A DNA stretch of 64,000 nt from Brevibacillus gelatini (GCF_003710935.1 NZ_RHHS01000036.1:1-64000); one strand, 5' to 3'; shown: positions 8,958 through 16,654, counted from the first letter of the stretch. Notes: a model not told the origin generated them from the sequence alone. Program-made: numbers and translations.

Positions 8958-9737
8958 TTAGCCGGAGTAAAACTGGCCGTTTTTGCCGATCACTTTTACC
9001 CGGTCGCCCGTTTTCAAATTGGCGGCATTCCCTTCATCCAGATCGACGTGGAAATCGAGCGCGAATTGTGGATGTACGCGTACGACCACATCCGGATAGA
9101 TGACAGGGCGGTCACTCTGCGTTGCAAGGATCAGCGTGTCGCCGTCCTTCACCTGGAACTGCTCGGCATCCGCAGGCGACATGTGAACGTGCCGCTTGGC
9201 TACAATCACACCTTTGTCCAGTACGACCGTGCCTTTGGCTGTTACGAGTACCAGACCCGGTGTTCCTTCAATATCTCCTGACATCCGCACAGGTGCATGC
9301 ACGCCCAGCGCAAAGCCGTCAGTCCGGGAGATTTCCACTTGTGTCGCTCCGCGTGCCGGTCCGAGAATCCGCACGCCGTGAATGCTGCCTTTTGGCCCGA
9401 CGATGGTCACTGTTTCCTGGCAAGCATACTGGCCAGGCTGCGACAGATCGCGCATCGGCGTCAATTGGTGTCCTGCGCCAAAAAGCTTCTCCACATCCTC
9501 TGGCGACAAATGAACGTGGCGATTGGAAACGCCAACTGGAATTTCCTGTACGGCCCCGGCAGTTTGATTGGTGGAAGGCTGCTGCTGATGTTCTTCAAAC
9601 GTTTTCACTTGAATCCCTCTTCCTTTCAAGAAATCTGCCGCTGCTGGTGTGAGTTTATCCCCTTTCTCCAGGAGAAAGGGGTTGGGGATGCCTGTCTTAT
9701 GCATGGCTCGCAAAGCTGCCTCTGTAATAACTGCCAT
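8958..9737 (-). CDS. pduL: Phosphate propanoyl/acetyltransferase PduL
   Basis: Microcompartment phosphotransacylase that turns acetyl-CoA and phosphate into acetyl phosphate and frees CoA inside the shell. 259 residues. Two zinc-binding beta-barrel motifs are visible: NRHVHLSPED near residue 73 and AKRHVHMSPAD near residue 185. The first 48 residues form an extra N-terminal helix with KLTPAAADFLKGRGI and a Gln-rich linker, as expected for an encapsulation peptide. It takes the place of the EutD enzyme of enteric eut operons. It lies 6 bases after eutM. Confidence 0.95.
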   Translation of the reverse strand: MAVITEAALRAMHKTGIPNPFLLEKGDKLTPAAADFLKGRGIQVKTFEEHQQQPSTNQTAGAVQEIPVGVSNRHVHLSPEDVEKLFGAGHQLTPMRDLSQPGQYACQETVTIVGPKGSIHGVRILGPARGATQVEISRTDGFALGVHAPVRMSGDIEGTPGLVLVTAKGTVVLDKGVIVAKRHVHMSPADAEQFQVKDGDTLILATQSDRPVIYPDVVVRVHPQFALDFHVDLDEGNAANLKTGDRVKVIGKNGQFYSG

Positions 9738-9743
9738 AGGGGA

Positions 9744-10031
9744 TTATCCTTCGAGCTTAGGCAGGATCAGTTCAATGTCTCCGTGTGGACGTGGGATGAC
9801 GTGCACAGATACGAGCTCGCCTACTTTTTCAGCAGCAGCGGCGCCTGCGTCCGTGGAAGCTTTTACTGCACCTACGTCACCACGTACCATGACGGTTACG
9901 AGACCGCCGCCTACGTGTACTTTGCCAATCAGTTTTACGTTCGCTGCTTTTACCATTGCATCGGCAGCTTCAACTGCTCCAACAAGACCTTTCGTTTCTA
10001 CCATTCCCAATGCGGACATTTCTCCAGCCAT
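9744..10031 (-). CDS. eutM: BMC hexameric shell protein EutM/PduA type
   Basis: Major single-domain shell hexamer, 95 residues. Typical N terminus [24 protein letters not shown], the [24 protein letters not shown] core with the pore-lining Gly-rich loop, and the [14 protein letters not shown] terminus. These hexamers tile the facets and let small polar molecules pass. It lies between eutE (52-base gap, with an AGGAGG site before this start) and pduL. Confidence 0.97.
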   Translation of the reverse strand: MAGEMSALGMVETKGLVGAVEAADAMVKAANVKLIGKVHVGGGLVTVMVRGDVGAVKASTDAGAAAAEKVGELVSVHVIPRPHGDIELILPKLEG

Positions 10032-10083
10032 TTTTTTATTCCTCCTTAATTATATGGACAAATTTTTACTAATTATTTACGAT

Positions 10084-11577
10084 TTACGACGTCATTTCCG
10101 TTAAAACGGACTTGATGATGTTTTTGATCTCTTCGCGGCTCAGGCCGACATTCAGCGACGAGACAGCTTGCATGACTGCTTCCTCTGCCTTTGCTGCCGG
10201 CGCAGCCTGGACTGGTGCAGACTCAGGCATTTCTCTTACGCCGAAAGCGACGCGCTTGATGTTGAAAAGATGCTTGGGACCGATGTTGTCGGATGTGATG
10301 TTGTTCCCGAAAGAACCGCATCCAAGCGTAAAGGACGGCTGCACGCCAGTCGTGGCCCCGATGCCCCCGAAGGTTGTTCCGGTATTGACCGGGATGCGGG
10401 AAGCCGGCATTGCCTGACCGAAGGATGCGATGATGTTTTCATCCTGTGCGTGAATCCCGGCGGTGTGGCCCAGACCGCCATGCGAGAGCAGCTCGCGGCA
10501 ACGGGCAAACGCCTCGTTGTCTCCTTGAACGGTGTAGAGAGCGAGAATCGGCGCCAGCTTTTCGACAGACAGCGGATACTCTTTGCCTACGCCCGTCTCT
10601 TCCGCCACCAGTACACGCGTATCGGCCGGAATCGAGATGCCTGCCATTTGCGCGATGACGTGCGGGGAACGACCGACGATTTTGGCGTTGAGCGAGCCGT
10701 TGACCATGATGATGGCGGCCACTTTTGCCTTCTCGTTCTCGTCCAGGAAGTACGCTCCTTCGCGCTTCAAAGCGGCAATCATCTGATGCTTGACCGATTC
10801 CTCGACCACCAGTGCCTGCTCGGAGGCGCAAATGGTGCCGTAGTCGAAGGTCTTGCTCTGCACAATGCGCTTGGCAGCGGCAGCGAAGTCAGCGCTGTGG
10901 TGGATGTAGACCGGAACGTTTCCGGGTCCGACACCGTAAGCAGGCTTGCCGGAGCTGTATGCAGCCCGTACCATGGGGGTGCCGCCTGTTGCGAGAATCA
11001 CGTTGGTCAGCTTGTGCTTCATCAGCTCGTTTGTAGCCGGGAGCGTAGGCTTGCTGACACAATGGATCAAGCCTTCCGGCGCTCCGGCCTGCACAGCCGC
11101 CTGTGCCATCAGCCGCGCTGCCTCCAGCGTGCATTTGGCTGCCGACGGGTGCGGGCTGAAGACGATTGCGTTGCGCGCCTTGAGCGCGATCATCGACTTG
11201 AAAATGACGGTCGACGTCGGGTTGGTCGACGGCACAATGCCTGCCACGATCCCGACTGGCTGCGCCACTTCCCACACCTTGTTCACTTCGTCCTTGCGAA
11301 TGATGCCTACGGTCTTCACATCTTTGATGGAAGCATACACATCCTGGGAAGCGAACAAGTTTTTCATCCGTTTGTCCGGAACGTTTCCGAAGCCAGTCTC
11401 TTCAACCGCCAGAGCGGCCAATCGCTCGGCATTCTCTACGCCAGCCTTGGACATGGCAGCGATGATCCGGTCGATCTGCTCCTGGGTGTAGGTAGCAAGC
11501 TTGGCCTGCGCTTCCTTCGCTTGGGCGAGGTACGTGCGCACTTCCTGAATGGAATACAGATCAGCGTCCAGTGTCAT
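10084..11577 (-). CDS. eutE: CoA-acylating acetaldehyde dehydrogenase EutE with C-terminal encapsulation peptide
   Basis: Converts acetaldehyde, CoA and NAD to acetyl-CoA and NADH inside the compartment. 497 residues. The aldehyde dehydrogenase core has the catalytic Cys in DYGTICASEQ near residue 250 and the NAD-binding GGTPMVRAAY. After the core an Ala/Pro linker (about 445-465) leads to an amphipathic helix, LSREEIKNIIKSVLTEM, the classic encapsulation peptide. Its ATG shares one base with the stop codon of the upstream BMC gene (TAATG). No alcohol dehydrogenase (EutG) is in the window to recycle its NADH. Confidence 0.97.
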   Translation of the reverse strand: MTLDADLYSIQEVRTYLAQAKEAQAKLATYTQEQIDRIIAAMSKAGVENAERLAALAVEETGFGNVPDKRMKNLFASQDVYASIKDVKTVGIIRKDEVNKVWEVAQPVGIVAGIVPSTNPTSTVIFKSMIALKARNAIVFSPHPSAAKCTLEAARLMAQAAVQAGAPEGLIHCVSKPTLPATNELMKHKLTNVILATGGTPMVRAAYSSGKPAYGVGPGNVPVYIHHSADFAAAAKRIVQSKTFDYGTICASEQALVVEESVKHQMIAALKREGAYFLDENEKAKVAAIIMVNGSLNAKIVGRSPHVIAQMAGISIPADTRVLVAEETGVGKEYPLSVEKLAPILALYTVQGDNEAFARCRELLSHGGLGHTAGIHAQDENIIASFGQAMPASRIPVNTGTTFGGIGATTGVQPSFTLGCGSFGNNITSDNIGPKHLFNIKRVAFGVREMPESAPVQAAPAAKAEEAVMQAVSSLNVGLSREEIKNIIKSVLTEMTS

Positions 11578-12068
11578 TATGCTTTGTCACCTCCGCCTTT
11601 TTGCTTTTCTTCAATCAGGCGAATCAGGTCTTCTTTTTTCGCCGTATTGATGTCATTGGTCGAAAGCGGGAAATCCGCAATCGAGCGGGCCAGCTTGCGC
11701 AGATCGTTGATCGACTGCTCTGCCAGCGACGGCTCCGCCTTTGCCTGTGCAGGCTGTGGCTTGGCTTCTTCCTTCGCTTCCGAACTCATCAGCTTTTTAA
11801 TCATTTTTGGAACATTTTCATCAGGACGCGGAATCACGTGGGAGTGCAGCAATCGTCCGACGCGTCTTGCTGCGTCAGCGCCAGCGTCTACGGCCGCCTG
11901 AACCGAAGAAACATCCCCGATGACGTATACGGTCACAATCCCTGCATCCGCGCCTTCATAGGTAACGACCTTGACGTCTGCCGCTTTGGCAGCAGCATCG
12001 GCGGCCGCGATGAGAGCGGGCAAGCCCAGCGTCTCGATCATGCCCAGTGAGTATGCATGAGCGCGCAT
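11577..12068 (-). CDS. BMC shell protein with C-terminal helical (SAP/Rho-N-like) extension
   Basis: 163 residues. Residues 1-88 are a standard BMC domain (AYSLGMIETLGLPALIAAADA, VYVIGDVSSVQAAVDAGA, HVIPRPDENV). After a Lys/Ala/Pro/Glu linker of about 35 residues comes a small helical domain, ENDLRK-like LRKLARSIADFPLSTND followed by KKEDLIRLIEEK. That pattern resembles SAP or Rho N-terminal folds, which often bind nucleic acid. E. coli EutK also couples a BMC domain to a small C-terminal putative nucleic-acid-binding domain, so this may be its functional counterpart. The domain assignment is by eye and tentative. The gene is tightly coupled to eutE. Confidence 0.88.
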   Translation of the reverse strand: MRAHAYSLGMIETLGLPALIAAADAAAKAADVKVVTYEGADAGIVTVYVIGDVSSVQAAVDAGADAARRVGRLLHSHVIPRPDENVPKMIKKLMSSEAKEEAKPQPAQAKAEPSLAEQSINDLRKLARSIADFPLSTNDINTAKKEDLIRLIEEKQKGGGDKA

Positions 12069-12103
12069 TTCTTTTCCTCCCCTTCACAGAGGGAAAATCC
12101 CTA

Positions 12104-12754
12104 TTATCGTTTGAGTGGCTGTTGGGCGACGCTTCTTACTGCGTCGGCAAAGGCAGCGGCTGCTGCGGTGCATGCCGATTGGCTTCCTGTAAGGAGCGCT
12201 CCCCCGAAGTTTGTTTCCGTGGGCGGGCCAAAAAACTGCACCATCTGTACATCTGCTGCCTTGAGGGCGGCATCTATCCCGTACATGGCCTCAAGCGGCG
12301 GAGCGATCAGATAGGCGAGCGGCTCCCCTTCCCTGATGCCGGCGAGCCCAGACAAGTAGCTGCCCGTCCGCGACACGACATGTGCGTAATACGCATGCGT
12401 CCCCTCTTCATTCAACGAATAAAAGCATGCTCCGCTTTCCATGAAGGCAACGGCTGCATCGATACCACTCTGCACCTCCGATGGCGTCGCTCCTCCGATC
12501 ATCCCGATGAACTCGCCGGACAACGGACCGGAAGCATGCCCGGAGCCTGCATAAAACGACTTGGCGTAAATCACTTCCACAGCTGCCTTTTTTGTCGCTT
12601 CATCGATGGCCGTATAGCCCACATCGTCAATGGTGGATGTCAGCATCCCCACACTGCGGATATGGGAAGGCAGGTTCAGCTTTTCCGCAAATTGCCGATC
12701 GACGTTGGGAATCAATCGGATCGCAAGCGGCGTCGCTCGAATTGGTTTTTCCAT
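12104..12754 (-). CDS. eutL: BMC trimeric shell protein EutL
   Basis: Double-BMC-domain trimer with a gated central pore, 216 residues, close to the 219 of E. coli. Motifs are PLAIRLIPNVD near the start, VGYTAIDEATKKA, EGTHAYYAHVVSRTGSYL and PPTETNFGGALLTGSQSAC. The ATG at 12754 has AAGGAG about ten bases upstream; an open TTG at 12778 has no site. It is the first gene of the operon, 40 bases inside the transcript from a leader terminator at 12797-12849, so all downstream genes depend on passing that terminator. Confidence 0.96.
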   Translation of the reverse strand: MEKPIRATPLAIRLIPNVDRQFAEKLNLPSHIRSVGMLTSTIDDVGYTAIDEATKKAAVEVIYAKSFYAGSGHASGPLSGEFIGMIGGATPSEVQSGIDAAVAFMESGACFYSLNEEGTHAYYAHVVSRTGSYLSGLAGIREGEPLAYLIAPPLEAMYGIDAALKAADVQMVQFFGPPTETNFGGALLTGSQSACTAAAAAFADAVRSVAQQPLKR

Positions 12755-12796
12755 GCGTGTCACACTCCTTTCAGACAACTTCCCTTTTCAAAGCGC

Positions 12797-12854
12797 AAAA
12801 AAAGGTGCCTAAACACGAAAGAACAAGACTCGTGTTCAAGGGCACCTTTGCCTT
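12797..12854 (-). promoter_or_regulatory. ANTAR (EutV) antiterminator hairpin overlapping the eut leader terminator
   Basis: On the minus strand, 12854-12838 folds as AAGGC, loop AAAGGT, GCC(C)TT: a six-base loop with A1 and G4, the ANTAR recognition pattern. The loop and 3' arm (AAAGGTGCC) are also the 5' arm of a strong terminator whose other arm GGCACCTTT is at 12809-12801 and is followed by further Ts (A run 12797-12803 on the plus strand). An inner stem AACACGA/TCGTGTT strengthens the terminator. Binding of phosphorylated EutV to the small hairpin would block the terminator. Just upstream is ACAAGTGAATAG, nearly identical to the segment before the eutA element. Confidence 0.8.
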
Positions 12855-12916
12855 TTGTCTATTCACTTGTTTTGGGTAAGATTCGCGCCAATTGAGGCGA
12901 TCTTCTTCCTGCTTCT

Positions 12917-12945
12917 AATGTATGACAAGGCAAGGAAAAATGCAA
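12917..12945 (-). promoter_or_regulatory. Candidate sigma-A promoter of the eut operon
   Basis: Minus strand TTGCAT (12945-12940), 17-base spacer, TACATT (12922-12917). Both boxes are imperfect. It would give a leader of about 65 bases before the terminator, in the region expected for the start of the antiterminated transcript. A second hairpin, AAGATCGCC/GGCGCGAATCTT, lies between promoter and terminator. No cobalamin riboswitch was recognised. Confidence 0.35.
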
Positions 12946-13093
12946 GCGTTTTCGGTGTGCGGTCAATTTTCCAGATTTCGGTCAATGAACGTTTCCGATT
13001 TTGCTATATAACGCAATTTACAAAAATAAAATTTAATGGTAGAATGCATTGAGATTGAATGTAAATTTTTGTATGAATTGGCAGGTGATAGTG

Positions 13094-14377
13094 GTGAAGC
13101 TCAAAGAAAAGAGCCTTGGATATACAACGTTAGGCGAACTGATAAAAGAATGTAGAGAGAAAAAATGTTTATCTTTAACTGATTTGTCAAACCTCTCGGG
13201 AATCACCAAGGGAGGGCTTTCAAAAATTGAAAGTGGTGAGACAAAACGCCCTGAATTGTCTACGATCAAATCAATAGCAAATGTTCTGGATATTCCATAT
13301 AAGGAGATTGTTGAACATTATATCGAGCTAGAACAACGACCAGAGGCATTGAGAGAACTATTGCTGGAAGTGATTAAATTTTCCGATAACAACCTCATCT
13401 CTAAAGTTACTTTGAAATTGTTGCAATCTCACCAAGAGGATACCTACACATCCCTTGAAAAACTGTATGGCCTTGCAGAATCCATCAGTGATTCCCAAGT
13501 TAAAATTATCCTCTACAATAGCATTGTCAAATATTCCAGACAACATGGTATCATGACGTATTTGGCAAAAGCGTTATTTCATAAGTATTTAATTGAACGA
13601 GACGATTTTTCCCGACTTCACGAGACATATCAATCGGGGAAATACGCATTGCATTATACAGATTTTTTATCCCCAAATGAACGCACACTGTTTTTATATA
13701 AACTTGGAGTTCATGCATTTAATTTGATGCTATATAACGAGTGCATAGAACTGTGTGAGTTGGTCTTAGAGGAAGATGGGACAGAAAGCAGAATAAAAGC
13801 CGATGCGGTAGGAGCTATCTGCAATGCATATTTTTATCTGGAACAATATGATAAAGCAGAAAGTTATCTTGATGTTTACAAAGGTTTTTCATTCCCACAC
13901 ATTCCAGATAACGTTAAATTAATGACTGCTGCATTGAACAGTGCGAGGGGACTTGTTGACACAGCAATTAAACAGTTGCAAAAGAGCCTGGAGTCTTCCA
14001 GAAACACTACTATCCACGTTATAAATCGGCTTTTTGAATTGCATTTAAGAAATAACGATCTGCAATCCATTGAAGAATTGTTAGAGAATGAGCCTAAATT
14101 AGAGCAGCAAACATTTATAACTCCTTACCAAAAGTCAGAGTTAGCTTACTTTTATAAACTCAAAGGAGACTTTACTTTAAGGAAGGGGGATTTTCACGAT
14201 GCAATGAATTGTTATATCAAAAGTGCTTTAGAGTACGGGAAAGTAAGTGCTCATGCAAACTCCATGGATTGTTTGCGTCTTATCATGGACTCGTATATTA
14301 GTAGGAATAAGGAAATGGATATTTCTGTTCTACAAAAATTAAAAGAATTGTATAATGAAATTAGGGTAATTATGTAA
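13094..14377 (+). CDS. HTH-TPR quorum-sensing regulator, RNPP-like receptor 1
   Basis: 427 residues. Residues about 8-70 are an XRE-type helix-turn-helix (SLTDLSNLSGITKGGLSKIE, then ETKRPELSTIKSIANVLDI). The rest is all-helical with repeated 30-40 residue pairs like tetratricopeptides, the architecture of NprR/PlcR-type receptors that bind a re-imported peptide. I start at the second of two adjacent GTGs (13094), six bases after AGGTG. The gene is AT-rich compared with the eut operon. A 45-residue secreted-peptide gene starts 21 bases after its stop. DNA-binding and peptide-binding roles are inferred from architecture and context. Confidence 0.82.
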   Translation: MKLKEKSLGYTTLGELIKECREKKCLSLTDLSNLSGITKGGLSKIESGETKRPELSTIKSIANVLDIPYKEIVEHYIELEQRPEALRELLLEVIKFSDNNLISKVTLKLLQSHQEDTYTSLEKLYGLAESISDSQVKIILYNSIVKYSRQHGIMTYLAKALFHKYLIERDDFSRLHETYQSGKYALHYTDFLSPNERTLFLYKLGVHAFNLMLYNECIELCELVLEEDGTESRIKADAVGAICNAYFYLEQYDKAESYLDVYKGFSFPHIPDNVKLMTAALNSARGLVDTAIKQLQKSLESSRNTTIHVINRLFELHLRNNDLQSIEELLENEPKLEQQTFITPYQKSELAYFYKLKGDFTLRKGDFHDAMNCYIKSALEYGKVSAHANSMDCLRLIMDSYISRNKEMDISVLQKLKELYNEIRVIM

Positions 14378-14398
14378 AAGAGAATGGGGGAATATTTC

Positions 14399-14536
14399 TT
14401 GAAAAAACGTATCTTTGAGATGTGTATCGCAGTAGCCATACTTTTTGTCCCTCTCACTTTTTCGGGTATTGAAAAAATTAAACTGCCTACTCAAGTCCCT
14501 AGTGTGATTTCATACATTTTTGATCCGGGCTGGTAA
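14399..14536 (+). CDS. Putative secreted signalling peptide precursor 1 (Phr/NprX-like)
   Basis: 45 codons from TTG, with GGGGGA about eight bases upstream. The product begins MKKRIFEMCIAVAILFVPL, a positively charged start and a hydrophobic core typical of a Sec signal. A short polar part follows, ending ISYIFDPGW. This size, the placement just after an HTH-TPR receptor, and the terminator 13 bases after the stop are what is expected of a pheromone precursor whose C-terminal end is processed and re-imported. The mature form cannot be read from sequence; the last 5-9 residues are the best guess. Confidence 0.65.
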   Translation: MKKRIFEMCIAVAILFVPLTFSGIEKIKLPTQVPSVISYIFDPGW

Positions 14537-14548
14537 TGATATTCTTCC

Positions 14549-14577
14549 AAAGAACGCTTCTATAGCGTTCTTTTTTT
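14549..14577 (+). terminator. Intrinsic terminator after peptide gene 1
   Basis: AAGAACGCT and AGCGTTCTT form a hairpin with a 5-base loop, followed by a run of seven Ts. It ends the receptor-peptide cassette. Confidence 0.9.
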
Positions 14578-14915
14578 ACGAACATTTATGTATTGCCTTG
14601 GTATAGAAGAGATCCTAATTGACGTTCGGAGTAAATTGCACAGCAGTTTCATCGATTCTACGAATGACGAGGAGTTAGACTATCGTAGCCAAAGAAAGAT
14701 ATATTTTCATGCACGCTTGTGAGCTGAACTCGGCTGATAAACGTTATCGGTCTGTTAATTGTTGATTTGTGTCGTTTTTTGCATAGTAAAGTCGAGTGTT
14801 TATCCATTGTACCTTTTTAGGGTTTATGGATAAACAGGGTGTACACTACACAGAAGTGGACATTCTATCTACATGAACCCACTGTGCAAAAAACAAACAC
14901 TATTTGGTGGAAAAG
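14578..14915. other. Intergenic region with a 10-bp inverted repeat
   Basis: No gene was recognised here. GTTTATCCAT at 14798-14807 and ATGGATAAAC at 14826-14835 form a perfect 10-bp inverted repeat with an 18-base centre, about 80 bases before the Spo0E-like gene. It has no T run, so it looks more like an operator than a terminator. The region also has several TTG-rich stretches that could hold a promoter; none is convincing. Confidence 0.5.
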
Positions 14916-15194
14916 ATGAGAAACTATAAAGGAAATCGATCCTCCGAGGGGTCAACACAAAGAAAACAAATTACATTATCCGATGACCAGATTACAGCGA
15001 AAGCTCTCCATGATAAAATTGAAAAATTAAGAATGCAACTTCATGAATTGGTAAGTAAACGAGGCTTGAATGATAAGTCCGTTATCAAGCTAAGTCAAGA
15101 ATTGGACGTATACATTTTGCAATACCATCGTAAACGTCAAACAGTCACCACCATGAAGTCTGATGAGAAGCCGCGCATGATAGATGGAAATTAA
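14916..15194 (+). CDS. Spo0E-like aspartyl-phosphate phosphatase 1
   Basis: 92 residues from the ATG at 14916 with GGTGG six bases upstream; an in-frame TTG at 14904 is possible. The core KIEKLRMQLHELVSKRGL, followed by SVIKLSQELDVYILQY, is the Spo0E family helix pair with the SQELD signature. Such proteins remove phosphate from Spo0A and delay sporulation. The N-terminal 30 residues and a C-terminal tail of about 20 residues are extensions. It lies 380 bases after peptide gene 1, on the same strand, and a second receptor-peptide-Spo0E set lies 3.5 kb on. Spo0A as target is inferred from the family. Confidence 0.85.
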   Translation: MRNYKGNRSSEGSTQRKQITLSDDQITAKALHDKIEKLRMQLHELVSKRGLNDKSVIKLSQELDVYILQYHRKRQTVTTMKSDEKPRMIDGN

Positions 15195-15452
15195 GCAACG
15201 TAGTAAGTATCTCGAAAAAATAATGACGCAGCATAAACAGTCCCAGTTCCTCGGATTCGTGGGTATCCAAAAGCACTGGCTGCCAACTCCCCATAGAGTA
15301 TTCGCAAACAACCAGTTTTTCCGTTCGATAACAAAAGGCTTGATCGAGCATTCATCGCGATTGTTTGCTATTTCCAGATTTCGCCCTTAAAGAGAGTCAA
15401 ATCTTGTCAAAATTTTCGTTTAAATGTTAAAGAGATGTTTCATGTGTCGGGC
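15195..15452. other. Intergenic region without a recognised gene
   Basis: The stretch has open frames of under 70 codons on both strands, none with a ribosome site or a recognisable product. It separates the Spo0E-like gene from the promoter of the YeiH-family transporter. I see no terminator or riboswitch in it. Confidence 0.4.
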
Positions 15453-15480
15453 TTGACATGGAGCCACTGGCAGTTATAAG
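15453..15480 (+). promoter_or_regulatory. Sigma-A promoter before the YeiH-family transporter
   Basis: A perfect TTGACA at 15453-15458, a 16-base spacer and TATAAG at 15475-15480. It points to the short upstream frame and the transporter gene at 15584. Confidence 0.55.
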
Positions 15481-15496
15481 TTTATTCAATTGAGAG

Positions 15497-15577
15497 ATGG
15501 CCTACCATGCCCGCCCCATTCAGGTTATGCCATTCATCGAAGCTGTACCTGCTCTGACAAAACTGTTCAAGGAGTGA
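15497..15577 (+). CDS. Possible 26-codon leader peptide upstream of the YeiH-family gene
   Basis: An ATG frame of 26 codons (start MAYHARPIQVMPFIEAV) lies between the promoter and the transporter and stops 7 bases before its ATG. Its last codons, AAG GAG, double as the ribosome site of the next gene, so its translation could affect the transporter. No convincing ribosome site precedes it. It may be chance. Confidence 0.3.
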   Translation: MAYHARPIQVMPFIEAVPALTKLFKE

Positions 15578-15583
15578 TCGGGA

Positions 15584-16654
15584 ATGGCTTCTCCGCTGGA
15601 TGAAAGCGCGCCATTGAACGACAACGACCAGGCATCTTTGGAACCTGAACGCAAGTCACAAAACATACCAGCACCTTTTACCTTATGGCTCGGCGGCGTC
15701 GCCTTCACCTTTGCCATCGCGCTACTGGGTTACGGCCTGGCTTGCCTTCCCGCCTTTGACCGGGTCGGACCGTTGGCCTGTGCCATTCTGATTGCCGTCG
15801 CCTATCGCCAGTTTTGGGGATACCCGGAACCGCTTCGGTCAGGGATTCAATTTTCCGCGAAACAACTGCTTCGGCTCGCCATCATTTTGTACGGACTGAA
15901 GCTGAATGTGGACATCGTTTTGCATCAAGGGCTGGGGCTGCTTGTCTACGACGCAGGAGTCATCGTCTTTTCCATTGCGCTCACCATGCTCATCGCCAAA
16001 TGGCTGAAAGCCGACACCTCGCTCTCGCTCCTGCTCGGTGTCGGAACGGGCGTCTGTGGGGCAGCAGCCATCGCCGCCGTATCGCCGATCATTCGGACCA
16101 AAGACGAGGATACCGCCATTGGTGTAGGTATCATCGCGCTCGTTGGCACCATTTTCGCGATTGCCTACACTGTCCTGCGCCCATTTCTGCCTGTGTCTGC
16201 CGTCGCTTACGGCATGTGGTCGGGTATCAGCCTGCATGAAATCGCCCATGTCGCACTCGCGGCCGCGCCTGCCGGGCAGGACGGCCTGGCGGTGGGCCTG
16301 TTAGCCAAATTGGGGCGCGTGCTCCTGCTGGTCCCGCTCTGTTTTCTCCTGATGTTCTGGATGAAGCGAAGCGGCAGTGTGCAAGATGAAACGAAAATCG
16401 CGTTTCCCTGGTTTTTGCTCGGCTTCCTGGGCATGAGCCTGTTCGGAAGCTATGTGCTCGGCAAGCAACTTCCCGTCTCCGCCGCCTTCCACACAGTCGT
16501 GGCGCAATTGACCACCTTCGTGCTCACCATGGCGATGGTCGGCCTCGGACTGAACGTCAACCTGCGTGCCCTGCGCACAAAAGCGGCAAAGCCGCTGATT
16601 GCCATGTCCATTACCTCGCTCCTGTTGTCTGTACTCTCCTACCTGTTGATCTGA
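15584..16654 (+). CDS. YeiH/UPF0324 family putative anion exporter
   Basis: 356-residue integral membrane protein with about ten hydrophobic segments. The family signatures are LRSGIQFSAKQLLRLAIILY near residue 90, GLKLN, LLGVGTGVCGAAAIAAVSPI near residue 150, SGISLHEIAHVALA, and LGLNVNLRAL near the C terminus. Relatives are annotated as putative sulfate exporters; substrate is not proven. The ATG at 15584 has AAGGAG ten bases upstream. GC content and codon use are like the chromosomal core and unlike the AT-rich receptor gene before it. It lies between the two quorum-sensing cassettes with no evident functional link to them. Confidence 0.88.
   Translation: MASPLDESAPLNDNDQASLEPERKSQNIPAPFTLWLGGVAFTFAIALLGYGLACLPAFDRVGPLACAILIAVAYRQFWGYPEPLRSGIQFSAKQLLRLAIILYGLKLNVDIVLHQGLGLLVYDAGVIVFSIALTMLIAKWLKADTSLSLLLGVGTGVCGAAAIAAVSPIIRTKDEDTAIGVGIIALVGTIFAIAYTVLRPFLPVSAVAYGMWSGISLHEIAHVALAAAPAGQDGLAVGLLAKLGRVLLLVPLCFLLMFWMKRSGSVQDETKIAFPWFLLGFLGMSLFGSYVLGKQLPVSAAFHTVVAQLTTFVLTMAMVGLGLNVNLRALRTKAAKPLIAMSITSLLLSVLSYLLI

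Noticed and set aside
12780-13000. Possible cobalamin riboswitch in the eut leader
   Set aside because: Adenosylcobalamin riboswitches control eut genes in Listeria and Enterococcus, but I could not find the conserved B12-box or core helices here, only the terminator, the hexaloop hairpin and one other hairpin.
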